The notes: generated from the letters alone by a model not told the origin. DNA of 64,000 bases from Hoeflea ulvae (GCF_026619435.1 NZ_JAOVZQ010000001.1:3603501-3667500), one strand, 5' to 3'; positions 37,697 through 48,419 are shown, counted from the stretch's first letter. Made by a program: numbers and translations.

Positions 37697-38630
37697 CAGC
37701 CGCAGCCGCTGCTGCGGCCTGCCGCGCCTTGCGGCTGCGCAAAAGCGACGATGTGTAGATCGCCAGCGCGATCCAGATCAGCACGAAGGCCGCCATCTTG
37801 TAGGGACCGAACGGCTCCTTGAAGATGAACACCGCGATGACGAAAATCATCGTCGGCGCGATATATTGCATGATCCCGATGGTCGACAGCCGCAGCAGCT
37901 TGGCGCCATTGGCATAGATCATCAGCGGCACGGCCGTCACCACCCCGCAGCCAAGCAGCAACAGCACGTCACCCGATCCGGTATCGCCGAAATGCCCGGT
38001 CCCGTTGAACTCGGTATAGGTGATGTAGGCGAGCGCCGGGATGGTCAGCACCAGCACTTCGAGGAAGAAGCCCTGATTGGGTCCGACCGGAAGCGATTTC
38101 TTGAAGAACGCGTAAAAGCCCCAGGACAGCGCCAGGCCGACCGAGACCCAGGGCAGACCGCCCGATTCCCATGCCAGCAGCGCCACGGCGACCACCGCCA
38201 GCGCGATGGAGACCTTCTGGCGCCCGTCCAGGCTTTCCTTGAGCAGCACCGCGCCGAGGAAGATCGAAAACAGAGGGTTGATGTAGTAGCCCAGCGCGGT
38301 CTCGATCGCCCTGTCGGCAGCGATCGACCAGACATAGATGCTCCAGTTGACCGTGATCAGCGCCGCGGTGATCAGCGCCATGCCCATGGTGCGCGGTGAT
38401 TTCAACGCCGCCCGGATGTCCTGGGTCCGGCCCAAGAAAATCAGCACCACCGCGGCGATCGGCACCGACCAGACCACCCGGTGCGCCACCACCTCGACCG
38501 CCGGAATATGCGCCACCGCCTTCATGTAGAACGGCAGGAATCCCCACAGCAGATAGGCCGCCAGCGCAAAGGCAAAGCCGCGCGGCGTGTCTTCGTCATA
38601 GGGCGCCGGGGCAGTTTTGGTCGCCATCAT
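37683..38630 (-). CDS. rarD: RarD/EamA-family transporter
   Basis: About 315 residues with ten hydrophobic helices. Family motifs are 'YLLWGFLPFYMKAV', 'VAHRVVWS', 'ALGYYINPL' and 'MQYIAPTMIF'. These match the RarD (chloramphenicol-sensitive) branch of the drug/metabolite transporter superfamily. The substrate is unknown. The start is ATG 38630 or 38627. Confidence 0.88.
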   Translation of the reverse strand: MMATKTAPAPYDEDTPRGFAFALAAYLLWGFLPFYMKAVAHIPAVEVVAHRVVWSVPIAAVVLIFLGRTQDIRAALKSPRTMGMALITAALITVNWSIYVWSIAADRAIETALGYYINPLFSIFLGAVLLKESLDGRQKVSIALAVVAVALLAWESGGLPWVSVGLALSWGFYAFFKKSLPVGPNQGFFLEVLVLTIPALAYITYTEFNGTGHFGDTGSGDVLLLLGCGVVTAVPLMIYANGAKLLRLSTIGIMQYIAPTMIFVIAVFIFKEPFGPYKMAAFVLIWIALAIYTSSLLRSRKARQAAAAAAAVTSG

Positions 38631-38753
38631 GCTGTCCGATCGATCATGGGGTCTGATATTTGAGGAGTATGGCAACCGGCATGAATGAGCAAATTCATTC
38701 CACTGAACTGTCACGGGGCGCTGACAGGCTGATCAGCGGCCCGGCAAACCGCC

Positions 38754-40370
38754 CTATTCCGCCGCCACCCTGCCCGCCATGTCGCGGTTCTTCATCAGCT
38801 TGAAGACGATGGAATCCATCAGCGCCTGGAAAGAGGCATCGATAATGTTGTCGGACACGCCCACGGTCCACCAGCGGCCGCCCTCGCCATCGGCGGATTC
38901 GATCAGCACCCGGGTGATCGCCTCGGTGCCGCCATTGAGGATGCGGACCTTGTAGTCGACCAGTTCGAGATCGGCGATCTCAGACTGGTAGACGCCGAGA
39001 TCCTTGCGCAGCGCGATGTCGAGCGCATTGACCGGGCCATGGCCTTCGGCGACCGACATCATCTCGACGCCGTCGACCACCAGCTTGACCACCGCTTCCG
39101 AAACCGTGGTGATCTGTCCCATGGCGTTGAAGCGGCGTTCGATCATCACCCTGAAACTGCTGACCGAGAAGAACTCCGGAACCCGGCCCAGCGTGCGGTG
39201 CGCCAGCAGCTCGAAGCTCGCATCCGCCCCCTCATAGGCATAGCCGGTGGCTTCGCGCTCCTTGACCAGGCTGATCAGGTAATCGAGCTTCGGATCATCC
39301 TTGGCGACCGTGATGCCGCGCCGCTTCAGCACATTGATGAAATTGGATTTTCCGCCCTGGTCCGAGACCATCACCTTGCGGAAATTGCCCACACTTTCGG
39401 GCGGCACATGCTCATAGGTGCGCGGGTCCTTGAGCAGCGCCGAGGCGTGAATGCCGGCCTTGGTGGCGAAGGCGGACGCCCCGACATAGGGCGACTGCGC
39501 CGGCGGCGAGCGGTTGAGCAACTCGTCAAAAGCATGACTGAGTCCGGTCAGGCCTTCGAGATTTTCCGGCGGAATACCGGTTTCGAAGCGGTCGGCAAAG
39601 GCAGGCTTGAGCATCAGCGTCGGGATCAGGGTGATCAGATTGGCATTGCCGCAGCGCTCGCCGATGCCGTTGAGCGTGCCCTGGATCTGCCGCACGCCGG
39701 CTTCCACCGCAGCCAGCGAATTGGCCACCGCCTGGCCGGTGTCATTGTGGGCGTGGATGCCGAGCCGGTCGCCGGGAATGCCCTCGGCAATCAGCTCTGA
39801 AATGATCCGGGTGATCTCCGAGGGCTGGGTGCCGCCATTGGTGTCGCACAGCACGATCCAGCGCGCGCCAGCCTCAAAGGCTGCCCTGGCGCAGGCCACG
39901 GCATAGTCGCGATTGTTCTTGTAGCCGTCGAAGAAATGCTCGCAGTCGACCAGCGCCTCCTTGCCCGCGCCGATGACCGCCTCGACCGATTCCGAGATCG
40001 ATTGCAGGTTCTCCTCGTTGGAGCAGCCGAGCGCCACCTTGACGTGGTAATCCCAGCTCTTGGCGACCAGGCAGACCGCATCGCCAGACGCCTGGATCAG
40101 ACCGGCAAGGCCGGGATCGTTTGACGCCGACACACCGGCACGCTTGGTCATGCCAAAGGCGACGAAGGAGGCCTTCTCGGTGCGGCTCTCGGCAAAGAAC
40201 GCCGTATCGGTCGGATTGGCGCCGGGATAGCCGCCCTCGACATAATCGATGCCGAACTGATCGAGCATCCCGGCAATGGCGATCTTGTCCTCGACGGAAA
40301 AATCGATCCCCGGCGTCTGCTGGCCATCGCGCAGCGTGGTGTCGAACAGGTAGATGCGGTCTTTTTTCAT
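38754..40370 (-). CDS. cimA: Citramalate synthase (HMGL-like/LeuA-type)
   Basis: 538 residues. The N-terminal aldolase-type barrel has 'LFDTTLRDGQQTPG', 'GIHAHNDTGQAVANSLAAVE' and 'GTLNGIGERCGNANL'. The C-terminal regulatory domain is the LeuA dimerisation type. It condenses pyruvate and acetyl-CoA to citramalate, giving isoleucine without threonine. The length and 'FDTTLRDGxQ' are those of the TIGR00977 group of CimA-like proteins. The start ATG 40370 gives MKKDRIYLFDTTLRDG. Confidence 0.9.
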   Translation of the reverse strand: MKKDRIYLFDTTLRDGQQTPGIDFSVEDKIAIAGMLDQFGIDYVEGGYPGANPTDTAFFAESRTEKASFVAFGMTKRAGVSASNDPGLAGLIQASGDAVCLVAKSWDYHVKVALGCSNEENLQSISESVEAVIGAGKEALVDCEHFFDGYKNNRDYAVACARAAFEAGARWIVLCDTNGGTQPSEITRIISELIAEGIPGDRLGIHAHNDTGQAVANSLAAVEAGVRQIQGTLNGIGERCGNANLITLIPTLMLKPAFADRFETGIPPENLEGLTGLSHAFDELLNRSPPAQSPYVGASAFATKAGIHASALLKDPRTYEHVPPESVGNFRKVMVSDQGGKSNFINVLKRRGITVAKDDPKLDYLISLVKEREATGYAYEGADASFELLAHRTLGRVPEFFSVSSFRVMIERRFNAMGQITTVSEAVVKLVVDGVEMMSVAEGHGPVNALDIALRKDLGVYQSEIADLELVDYKVRILNGGTEAITRVLIESADGEGGRWWTVGVSDNIIDASFQALMDSIVFKLMKNRDMAGRVAAE

Positions 40371-40400
40371 GATTTCGTTCCGGAATTGGCGGGGCAATCG

Positions 40401-40517
40401 CCCCCCTCTGCCCCTTCGGGGCATCTCCCCCGCAAGGGGGAGATTGAATGCGGAGATTTCGGCGGATCCATTCTCCCCCCTTGCGGGGGAGATGTCGGCG
40501 CAGTCGACAGAGGGGGG
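40401..40517. repeat. Composite palindromic intergenic element
   Basis: 117 bp bounded by perfect 10-bp inverted ends (CCCCCCTCTG at 40401-40410, CAGAGGGGGG at 40508-40517). Inside are three hairpins: GCCCC-TTCG-GGGC, ATCTCCCCC paired with GGGGGAGAT (40423-40444), and TCTCCCCC paired with GGGGGAGA (40472-40492). The pattern resembles dispersed palindromic repeats of rhizobial genomes. It lies between cimA and pip. Confidence 0.8.
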
Positions 40518-40531
40518 TATGCCTTAAAACC

Positions 40532-41614
<1,083 letters not shown>

Positions 41615-41618
<4 letters not shown>

Positions 41619-42097
41619 GTCTTCGGCTCCGGCGGCCAGGCTTCGGTGTCACGGTCGGGGTGCTGATAACTGATCAGCGTTTTGAGAAAACTCACCGCGT
41701 CCGGGTCTTCCAGCGACTGCCGCTCGGGCAACGACGGGATGCCGTCGCACCAGATCCGCTTGCCCTCGACACCATAGGCGATCGTCGGCGGCACGGTATC
41801 GGGATCGTCAAACGCCAGCACCGTCAGCGCCAGCCCGTCCGGCGCATCATAGGCCAGCGGCGTTCCGCAGGCGCTGCAAAATCCGCGCCGTACCGCGTCC
41901 GAACTTTGAAACCAGGACGGTGCGCCGCGGGTCCATTCGATCGCCGCCTCGCCCACCGAAACCAGCGCCAGCGCCTGACTGGCAGAGGCTTTTTGGCACA
42001 TCCGGCAATAGCAGACGGATGATGTGCCGGGCGCCCCGGTGAGCCGGAACCGCACCGCGCCACACTGGCAACCGCCCGAATGAATTTCCGCACTCAT
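41615..42097 (-). CDS. GFA-domain protein (copy 2)
   Basis: 160 residues of the GFA/CENP-V zinc-binding fold. Cys pairs appear in 'GGCQCGAVRFR', 'CYCRMCQKAS' and 'GFCSACGTPL'. The founding activity is glutathione-dependent formaldehyde activation, but most members are uncharacterised. It overlaps the neighbouring paralogue's stop by ATGA (42094-42097) and is clearly related to it. Confidence 0.9.
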
Positions 42098-42582
42098 GAT
42101 CTGCCCTCCTCGGGCCAGCTATCCGTGTCGTGATCCGGATGCTGATGATTGCTCGCGGCAATGCTGGTAAGCCCGCCCGGCAGATCATCGCGGTCGACAT
42201 TCTTGCCCGGCAAACTGCCGTGCGCCGCATGAAACGGCATGCGTGTTTCAATCCCGTCCTGAGCAATCGGTGGAAACGCCGCCGGATCATCAAGGCTGCC
42301 AAGCGTCACCGCCATGCCGTCCGATTGCAGCGTGTCGAAAAACAGCGGCGTACCGCAATCCCGGCAAAACCCGCGCCGCACCGGATCAGACGACTGGAAC
42401 CAGCCCGGTTCGCCCCGGGTGATGGTCAGCGTCTTGCCGGGCGCGAAACCGAGCGGCATGAAATAGTTGCCCGCAGCCTTCTGGCACATGCGGCAATGGC
42501 ACAGATGCGCATAGTCAAGCGCGCCCTCGACGCGGTAGCGAATTGCGCCGCACTGGCAGCCGCCGGAGTGAACTCCCGTCAT
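42094..42582 (-). CDS. GFA-domain protein (copy 1)
   Basis: 162 residues, the paralogue of the gene just downstream. They share 'GGCQCGA-I/V-R', 'CRMCQKA', 'WFQSSD-x-VRRGFC' and 'CGTPL', with insertions in the C-terminal half. The zinc ligands are intact. The start overlaps the VOC stop by ATGA (42579-42582). Both copies appear to be a tandem duplication. Confidence 0.9.
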   Translation of the reverse strand: MTGVHSGGCQCGAIRYRVEGALDYAHLCHCRMCQKAAGNYFMPLGFAPGKTLTITRGEPGWFQSSDPVRRGFCRDCGTPLFFDTLQSDGMAVTLGSLDDPAAFPPIAQDGIETRMPFHAAHGSLPGKNVDRDDLPGGLTSIAASNHQHPDHDTDSWPEEGRS

Positions 42583-42995
42583 TGTTCGTCCTCCGGCTCA
42601 AAGCAGACCGCCTCGATGTTGTGGCCTTCCGGGTCCGTGACGAAGGCCGCGTAATACTCCGGATGATAGATCTCGCGAATGCCCGGCGCGCCATTGTCGC
42701 TGCCGCCATGGGCAAGCCCTGCGGCATGAAAGGCGCGAACCGCTCTGCGCGAATCTGCCCGGAAACAGATATGCGCCGACGGTGTCTGCAGCCCGTCCTC
42801 CGCAATCCACAACTGCCCCTTGCGGCCAATGCCAAACCCGGCATGGGCCACCGAGCCCGATTGCTCCGCCGTCACCTCACCGACCAGCTCCATGCCCAGT
42901 TCGGCAAGAATGGCCGCATAAAACCGCTTGGCGCTATCCATGTCGGCAACGCTGAGACTGACGTGATCCAGCATCATTTTCAGTTCAGTGGTCAT
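42579..42995 (-). CDS. VOC-family (glyoxalase-like) protein
   Basis: About 138 residues from ATG 42995 (a shorter start at 42977 begins MMLDHVSLSV). It has two beta-alpha-beta-beta-beta halves: 'LDHVSLSVADMDSAKRFYAA' opens the first and 'YYAAFVTDPEGHNIEAVC' ends the second. His, Glu and Asp residues sit at typical metal positions. The substrate is unknown; the fold serves glyoxalases, dioxygenases and resistance proteins. The start region overlaps the DUF559 stop by 11 bp. Confidence 0.87.
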   Translation of the reverse strand: MTTELKMMLDHVSLSVADMDSAKRFYAAILAELGMELVGEVTAEQSGSVAHAGFGIGRKGQLWIAEDGLQTPSAHICFRADSRRAVRAFHAAGLAHGGSDNGAPGIREIYHPEYYAAFVTDPEGHNIEAVCFEPEDEQ

Positions 42996-43359
42996 CAAGG
43001 TACCTGCTGATGGTTTTTTCGATTTCCAGGAAAACGTGATCTTCGGCTTCAATCAGGTCTGCATTGTCAAACCGGAGCACAGCGTAGCCCTGCTGTTTCA
43101 TCCACGCATCACGAACCCGGTCCCGGGCACGCCCCTGAACCGTTTCATGGCTGTCACCATCAACCTCGATGACAATCTTTTTCGACAGCCAGGCAAAATC
43201 GGCGATATAGGGACCAATCGGCGTTTCCCGCCGAAAGCGTGCCCCACGCGGCCGGAAATCGCGTAGCAAATTCCACATCTTCGCCTCGGCGCGCGTCAGC
43301 TCCGTGCGCAGCTTGCGGGCTCGCTCGCGGGTCTTGGGCGTGATGTTGGAATGGGGCAT
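42985..43359 (-). CDS. DUF559 endonuclease-like protein
   Basis: 124 residues. 'ARKLRTELTRAEAKMWNLLR', 'GARFRRETPIGPYIADFAWL' and 'IVIEVDGDSH' (the E-x-D core of a Vsr/PD-(D/E)XK-like nuclease) are typical of DUF559. 'DAWMKQQGYAVLRFDNADL' completes the domain. The function in cells is unknown, though distant similarity to very-short-patch repair nucleases is known for the family. It is the first gene of the overlapping operon that ends in pip. Confidence 0.88.
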   Translation of the reverse strand: MPHSNITPKTRERARKLRTELTRAEAKMWNLLRDFRPRGARFRRETPIGPYIADFAWLSKKIVIEVDGDSHETVQGRARDRVRDAWMKQQGYAVLRFDNADLIEAEDHVFLEIEKTISRYLDDH

Positions 43360-43398
43360 GAATCATGCTCCTCGCGAAACCGAAATCGGGTCAGGCAA

Positions 43399-43437
43399 AG
43401 TCCCCTCCCCAACCCCTCCCCACAAGGGGGAGGGGCT
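43399..43437 (+). repeat. Left arm of a perfect 39-bp inverted repeat
   Basis: A GC-rich 39-mer starting AGTCCCCTCC and ending AGGGGCT. It is the exact reverse complement of 43586-43624, 148 bp away. It contains its own hairpin (CCCCTCCCC / GGGGGAGGGG). The DNA between the arms (43438-43585) holds no gene I can support. Confidence 0.85.
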
Positions 43438-43585
43438 AGAAAGATCAGCCATCCCGGACAGCCTCAGACCGCACGAACAAGGCGCATAGGAATGAAGACG
43501 ACTACGGCGAGAGCTGATTTGAAAATCACCCTCCGATGCACCCGCACATTCCGACCGATGATTGGGCAGGGTCGTGCCGCAGGCA

Positions 43586-43624
43586 AGCCCCTCCCCCTTG
43601 TGGGGAGGGGTTGGGGAGGGGACT
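43586..43624 (-). repeat. Right arm of a perfect 39-bp inverted repeat
   Basis: The exact inverse of 43399-43437, just downstream of the cysS stop. On the minus strand it could also stop cysS transcription as a GC-rich hairpin. The pair resembles dispersed rhizobial palindromic units inserted in opposite orientation. Confidence 0.85.
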
Positions 43625-43640
43625 TTTTCAAACCCACCGC

Positions 43641-45158
43641 TCACCGCTTGACCTCCCAGGTCGTCACCCGCTCACCAGTCTCCGGATCCTTGCCATCCTT
43701 GAGCTGGATTCCCTGCTCAAGCAATTCGTCGCGGATCTTGTCGGCTTCGGGCCAGTTTTTGGCGGCGATAAGTTCGAGGCGTTGGCCGCTTAGTACGGAA
43801 ATCTCTGCATCGGTTGGATAGTCTTTGACCACATAACCGAACAAGTCGGACGAGGGTCCAGAATAATACAAACCCAAGAATTCGAGCGCACTCCTGAGCT
43901 CACCCGCTTTTTCTTCCGGCGTCTTGCCATGAACTGAGCTTGCGATTTCACTGCGCAATTCGGACAGGGCCACCAGCACCTGCGAAAAATTCAAATCATT
44001 TGCCAAACATTCAACTATAGATCGTGGCAAATCCTGAACTGCAGCTCCATGACAAGCTGAATTTAAGTCGTAGAGCTTGCTAGCCGCCTCCTCCAGCCGC
44101 TTCACGCTAAAATCGATCGGCTCGCGGTAATGCGTCATCAGCATGGCCAGCCGCAGCACTTCGCCGGGCCATTTGCGACCTCCGAATTTGTCGGTTTCCA
44201 ACAATTCCGCAATCGTCACGAAATTGCCGTCGGACTTCGACATCTTCTTGCCTTCGACCTGCAGGAAGCCGTTGTGCATCCACAGATTGGCCATCCGGTC
44301 ATTGCCGTGGGCGCAGCAGGACTGGGCGATCTCGTTTTCGTGGTGCGGGAAGATCAGGTCGAGACCGCCGCCATGGATGTCGAATTTGTGCGGCTCGGCC
44401 ATTGCTTCTTGCGACAGCTTTCCGGCCTGGCTGGGGGCCTGCCAGAGCAGTTGATCGGCCATCACCGAGCATTCGATGTGCCAGCCCGGGCGGCCGTGAA
44501 TGGTGACGGACTCGCCGGCCTCGGTGAAGCTTGCATCCCAGCCGGGCTCGTCGCTCGCGGATTCTTTCCACAGCACGAAATCCCCCGGATTGCGCTTGTG
44601 ATCCTCCACCGCGATGCGGGCGCCGGCCTGCTGGTCCTCGAGCTTGCGGTTGGACAGCTTGCCATAGTCCGGCATTGAGCTCACCGAAAACAGCACCTCC
44701 CGCCCTTCCCGGCCCGACGTCACATAGGCATTGCCCTTGTCGATCAACGTCTGGATCATCTTGGCCATGCCATCGATATGGGCGGTGGCGCGCGGCTCAT
44801 GCGTCGGCGGCAGACAGCCGAGTGCCGCGACATCCTTGTGGTAGCGGTCAGCCGTCTTCTCGGTCACCTTGGCAATCGCTTCATTGAGCGGCAGATCGGG
44901 ATAATCGCGCAAGGCGCGAGCGTTGATCTTGTCGTCGACATCGGTGAGGTTGCGCACATAGGTGACGTGCTCCTCACCATAGACATGGCGCAGCAGCCGG
45001 AACAGCACATCGAAGACGATCGCCGGGCGGGCATTGCCGATATGGGCGAAATCATAGACCGTCGGGCCGCAGACATACATCCGCACATTGTCCGGATCGA
45101 TCGGCGTAAACTCCTCCTTGACCCGCGTCAGAGTGTTCCAGAATTTGAGTTCGGTCAT
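43641..45158 (-). CDS. cysS: Cysteinyl-tRNA synthetase
   Basis: 505 residues, class I aminoacyl-tRNA synthetase. The HIGH motif appears as '[11 protein letters not shown]' and the KMSKS motif as '[10 protein letters not shown]'. Zinc-binding Cys/His are in 'CGPTVYD', 'WHIECS' and 'HHENEIAQS'. The C-terminal anticodon domain is present. ATG 45158 follows GGGGAG. An insert-like charged stretch lies in the C-terminal third ('[16 protein letters not shown]'). It stands alone. Confidence 0.97.
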   Translation of the reverse strand: MTELKFWNTLTRVKEEFTPIDPDNVRMYVCGPTVYDFAHIGNARPAIVFDVLFRLLRHVYGEEHVTYVRNLTDVDDKINARALRDYPDLPLNEAIAKVTEKTADRYHKDVAALGCLPPTHEPRATAHIDGMAKMIQTLIDKGNAYVTSGREGREVLFSVSSMPDYGKLSNRKLEDQQAGARIAVEDHKRNPGDFVLWKESASDEPGWDASFTEAGESVTIHGRPGWHIECSVMADQLLWQAPSQAGKLSQEAMAEPHKFDIHGGGLDLIFPHHENEIAQSCCAHGNDRMANLWMHNGFLQVEGKKMSKSDGNFVTIAELLETDKFGGRKWPGEVLRLAMLMTHYREPIDFSVKRLEEAASKLYDLNSACHGAAVQDLPRSIVECLANDLNFSQVLVALSELRSEIASSVHGKTPEEKAGELRSALEFLGLYYSGPSSDLFGYVVKDYPTDAEISVLSGQRLELIAAKNWPEADKIRDELLEQGIQLKDGKDPETGERVTTWEVKR

Positions 45159-45353
45159 GGTAACTCCCCGATGCCAGAACCCTGGCCCGGGTCGTTTGTC
45201 CTGTTTGATCAAAGAAGACGAAAACGGCCGAGCCAGCGAAGCGCTAGCGAATAATGATGCCGCAAATGCAGGTGGCGCGTGCGCCGTGTGCCGTTTTCAT
45301 GCTGTTCTTATCCCCGATTGAACCCGCCTGGTCAAGATGCCCGGCAGCGGCTT

Positions 45354-45977
45354 TCAGCCGGCGAAAAACCGGTAGAGCAGCGACAGCGACAGCGCCGCCA
45401 TCACCGCCGCGATCAACCCGTCGAGCACCCGCCAGGCCGAGGGCTTCAAAAACAGCGGTTCCAGCACCCGCGCGCCATAGCCAAGCCCGAAAAACCAGAT
45501 GAACGACGACGACATCGCCCCGATGGCAAACGCCAGCCGTGCGGTGCCCTCGTAACGTCCGCTCAATCCGCCGACCAGCAGCACGGTGTCGAGATAGACA
45601 TGCGGATTGAGGAAGGTGAAGGCGAGGCAGGTCAGCACCGCAGCCTTGAGCGATGCGGGACCGGATCTGGCCGCTTCCAGCCCGGACGGGGAGATCGCCC
45701 GCCGGAACGCCAGGAACGCATAGACCGCGAGAAATGCCGCCCCGCCGAGCGTCACCACACCGATCAGGATTTTCGAACCTGAAATGATCGCGCCAAGCCC
45801 GGCGACGCCAAGCCCGATCAGCACGGCATCTGACAGAGCGCAGATCAGGCAGAGGATGAAGACGTGCTGACGCAGCAACCCCTGCCGCAGGATAAAGGCA
45901 TTCTGCGCGCCGATGGCGATGATGAGCGAGCCGCCAAGCAGCAGGCCGGAAACGGCCGGGGCGAAAAGGGGTGTCAT
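45354..45977 (-). CDS. LysE/ArgO-family amino-acid exporter
   Basis: 207 residues with five or six helices. 'IIAIGAQNAFILRQGLLRQH' and 'TFLNPHVYLDTVLLVGG' are the hallmark LysE/ArgO motifs. It exports basic amino acids. It starts 4 bp after the SRAP gene stop and is probably co-transcribed with it. ArgO-type proteins are usually controlled by an ArgP-like LysR protein; none is seen here. Confidence 0.92.
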   Translation of the reverse strand: MTPLFAPAVSGLLLGGSLIIAIGAQNAFILRQGLLRQHVFILCLICALSDAVLIGLGVAGLGAIISGSKILIGVVTLGGAAFLAVYAFLAFRRAISPSGLEAARSGPASLKAAVLTCLAFTFLNPHVYLDTVLLVGGLSGRYEGTARLAFAIGAMSSSFIWFFGLGYGARVLEPLFLKPSAWRVLDGLIAAVMAALSLSLLYRFFAG

Positions 45978-45981
45978 CGGG

Positions 45982-46768
45982 TCAGAACAACTTCATCTGG
46001 TCATCGGCCGGATCGGCGGCCTTGGGTTTGCGGGCCGGCCTTGTCTGTTCCGGCGGTTCGGTCTCGTCTGTCGCAGGCTCCTGCACCTCGGGGCCGGAAT
46101 TGGCAACCTTGTTGACCAGATCGGAGACCCGGATCGCCTCGAAAAAATCATCCGGCGCCGGCGCCATCAGGTCGTTCACATGCCGCGGTTCCTGGTTGAG
46201 GCAGTCGAGCCAGCGGGAGAAATCCTCCGGGCGGATCACCACCGGCATCCGGTTGTGAATTGGCGCGATTTCCGCGTTTGGCCCTGTTGTCAGCACAGCC
46301 GCGGTGTCGATCTCCGCCCCGTCGGCGCTCATATAGGTCTCAAGCAAACCGCCAAAGGCAACGATCTCGCCATTTCTGGGCTTGATCCAGTAGGGCGTGG
46401 ATTTCTGTTTCAGAATCCTTGCCCGGCCGGTGCCATTCATAAAATCCAGAAGCCGCGATCAGCACCCGGCGGTGCCGCATGGCGGCACGGAACGAGGCTT
46501 TTTCGGCGGCGGTCTCGGACCTTGCATTGATCAGCAGCGGAAAATCGGCCGGATCCTTGACCCAGCCCGGCAAAAAGCCCCAGCGCGCCAAGAGCGCCCT
46601 GCGGTCGGTGCGGTTATCGCCCTCGGCGCGGCGGCGGTCGCCGGCAATGATCAGGATCGGCTGTGTTGGGGCAATATTGTAGCGCGGCGGGAAATCCTCG
46701 ATTTCCTCGAGCCCGAACAGTTCCTGCACCTCTTGCGGGGTTGCTGTTAATGAAAAACGTCCACACAT
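45982..46768 (-). pseudogene. SRAP-domain (YedK/HMCES-like) protein with a one-base frameshift
   Basis: Joined over two frames it is about 260 residues. The first frame carries the catalytic Cys2 of 'MCGRFSLTATPQE', 'RYNIAPTQPILI', 'WGFLPGWVKDP', 'INARSETA' and 'ASGFYEWHR'. The second carries 'KSTPYWIKPRNGEIVAFGGL' and the His of 'IHNRMPVV'. These are the residues that shield abasic sites in single-stranded DNA through a thiazolidine link. The frame shifts near 46419, within GGCAAGG on the coding strand, where removing one base restores 'PGRILKQKSTPYW'. It is otherwise intact, so decay is recent or the base is an error. Confidence 0.85.
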
Positions 46769-46806
46769 TGCCAATCCATGACGCAGGACAGGGACAGGGT
46801 CAAGCA

Positions 46807-47277
46807 ATGGCAACTCAGGCAGATGACGTCGCAACCGGTCCGGCACTGGCGGTCTCGGTGGCGCTCGAGCGCGACGGCAGATATCTGCTGGTGCTGCGCG
46901 CCAACCCGCCGGCGCAGAACATGTACGCCTTTCCCGGCGGCCGGGTCGATCCCGGCGAAGCGCTGGAAACCGCGGCCCTGCGCGAACTCGAGGAGGAGAC
47001 CGGGCTCAAGGCCAGCAATCCCCGCCCCTTCGCCACCTTCGACCTGCCCTCGCGCCAGCCCGATGGCAGCGTGGCCGCGCATTTTCTGCTCACGGTGTTT
47101 GTCGCCGATGATCCCGGCGGCGAGCCGCAGGCGCTTGACGATGCCAAGGCCGTCGGCTGGTTCAGCCCTGAGGAGATCCGCAGCCTGCATGCGCCCCAAA
47201 GCATGGTCGAGTGCATCGACATGCTGGCGGCCATGGCCCGGCCACGGGACCAGGACGACACGCCGCAGGTGCGGTGA
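46807..47277 (+). CDS. Nudix hydrolase
   Basis: 156 residues from ATG 46807. The Nudix box is complete (G-x5-E-x7-R-E-L-x-E-E-x-G-L, within 'GGRVDPGEALETAA' and 'LRELEEETGL'). It hydrolyses a nucleoside diphosphate linked compound; ADP-ribose and NUDT-like targets are common, but the substrate is unknown. It diverges from the SRAP gene, 38 bp apart. Confidence 0.92.
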   Translation: MATQADDVATGPALAVSVALERDGRYLLVLRANPPAQNMYAFPGGRVDPGEALETAALRELEEETGLKASNPRPFATFDLPSRQPDGSVAAHFLLTVFVADDPGGEPQALDDAKAVGWFSPEEIRSLHAPQSMVECIDMLAAMARPRDQDDTPQVR

Positions 47278-47386
47278 ACGCCTGCTGAGGCGTCAGGAAC
47301 GGTTGCCTTGTCGCCCGGTTGCGATTACCCCGGCCCGGAAACCAGGTGATCACCCGCCTCGCGGCGGCAACAATGGAGATCGGCCC

Positions 47387-48298
47387 ATGACCGGCACAAT
47401 ACGTATCCTCGATGGCGGCATGAGCCGCGAACTGATGCGGCTGGGCGCCCGGCTGGTGCAGCCGGAATGGTCGGCACTCGCATTGATCGAAACGCCCGAC
47501 ATCGTGCGCCAGGTGCATGCCGAATTCATCGCCGCCGGCGCCGACGTCATCACCACCAACAGCTATGCGCTGGTGCCCTTCCACATTGGCGACGACCGGT
47601 TCCGTGACGATGGCGCCGAGCTGATTGCCAGGTCGGGCCGGCTGGCGCGCGAGGCGGCGGACGCCGAAACCCGCGGCAAAGTGCTGGTCGGCGGCGGCCT
47701 GCCGCCGATCTTCGGCTCCTACGAGCCGGACAATTTCGATCCCGCCCGGGTGCAGGACTATCTCTCGGTGCTCGTCGAAAACCTCGCGCCGCATGTCGAC
47801 ATCTGGCAGGCCGAAACGCTCAGCCTGATCGCCGAGGCCGAGGCGGTGCGTGTGGCCACGGAATCCACAGGCAAGCCGCTCTGGGTGTCGTTCACGCTAG
47901 CCGATGCGACGACTGCCGAAAGGACCGGCGAACCGGCGCTGCGCTCGGGCGAAAGCGTGACGGCTGCTGCGGAATGGGCAGCCGGCGCGGGCGTCGCGAC
48001 GCTTTTGTTCAATTGCAGCAAGCCCGAAGTGATGGAGCCGGCGATCCGCACCGCCGCCGCGGTGTTTGCGCGCTTGGGCGTCGACATCGCCATCGGCGTC
48101 TACGCCAATGCCTTTGAAGAAGAGACCGACGGCGAGAAGGCCAATGAAGGCCTCAGCGGCATGCGCGAGGAGCTTTCCGGCGACGGCTATCTTGCTTACG
48201 CCCGGACCTGGGTTGCAGCCGGTGCCACTCTGGTCGGCGGCTGCTGCGGCATCGGCGCCGACCAGATTTCCCGGCTGGCCTCGGAACTGAAGGCCTGA
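47387..48298 (+). CDS. Homocysteine S-methyltransferase family protein
   Basis: 303 residues from ATG 47387 (GGAG 9 bp upstream). It has a TIM-barrel methyltransferase with 'ILDGGMSREL' at the start and zinc-cysteine sites in 'LLFNCSKPEVM' and 'VGGCCGIGADQI'. It transfers a methyl group from S-methylmethionine or a similar donor to homocysteine. The longer in-frame reading upstream overlaps the Nudix gene and is not credible. Confidence 0.9.
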   Translation: MTGTIRILDGGMSRELMRLGARLVQPEWSALALIETPDIVRQVHAEFIAAGADVITTNSYALVPFHIGDDRFRDDGAELIARSGRLAREAADAETRGKVLVGGGLPPIFGSYEPDNFDPARVQDYLSVLVENLAPHVDIWQAETLSLIAEAEAVRVATESTGKPLWVSFTLADATTAERTGEPALRSGESVTAAAEWAAGAGVATLLFNCSKPEVMEPAIRTAAAVFARLGVDIAIGVYANAFEEETDGEKANEGLSGMREELSGDGYLAYARTWVAAGATLVGGCCGIGADQISRLASELKA

Positions 48299-48419
48299 GC
48301 CGGCCGCTGCGCGGCTCCCGCTTCACCCGGCGCCTCAGAACCACCTTCAGGCCCGGCCTCACCGCAATGTGACCGGGCTTGATTGGCGCCGGGTCCGCCT
48401 CCTGGCGCAGAGTGGGGCG

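Noticed and set aside
46778..48298. A 506-codon version of the homocysteine methyltransferase-like gene
   Set aside because: Its first 200 codons are an off-frame shadow of the Nudix gene. Family similarity begins at ATG 47387, which has a good ribosome site.
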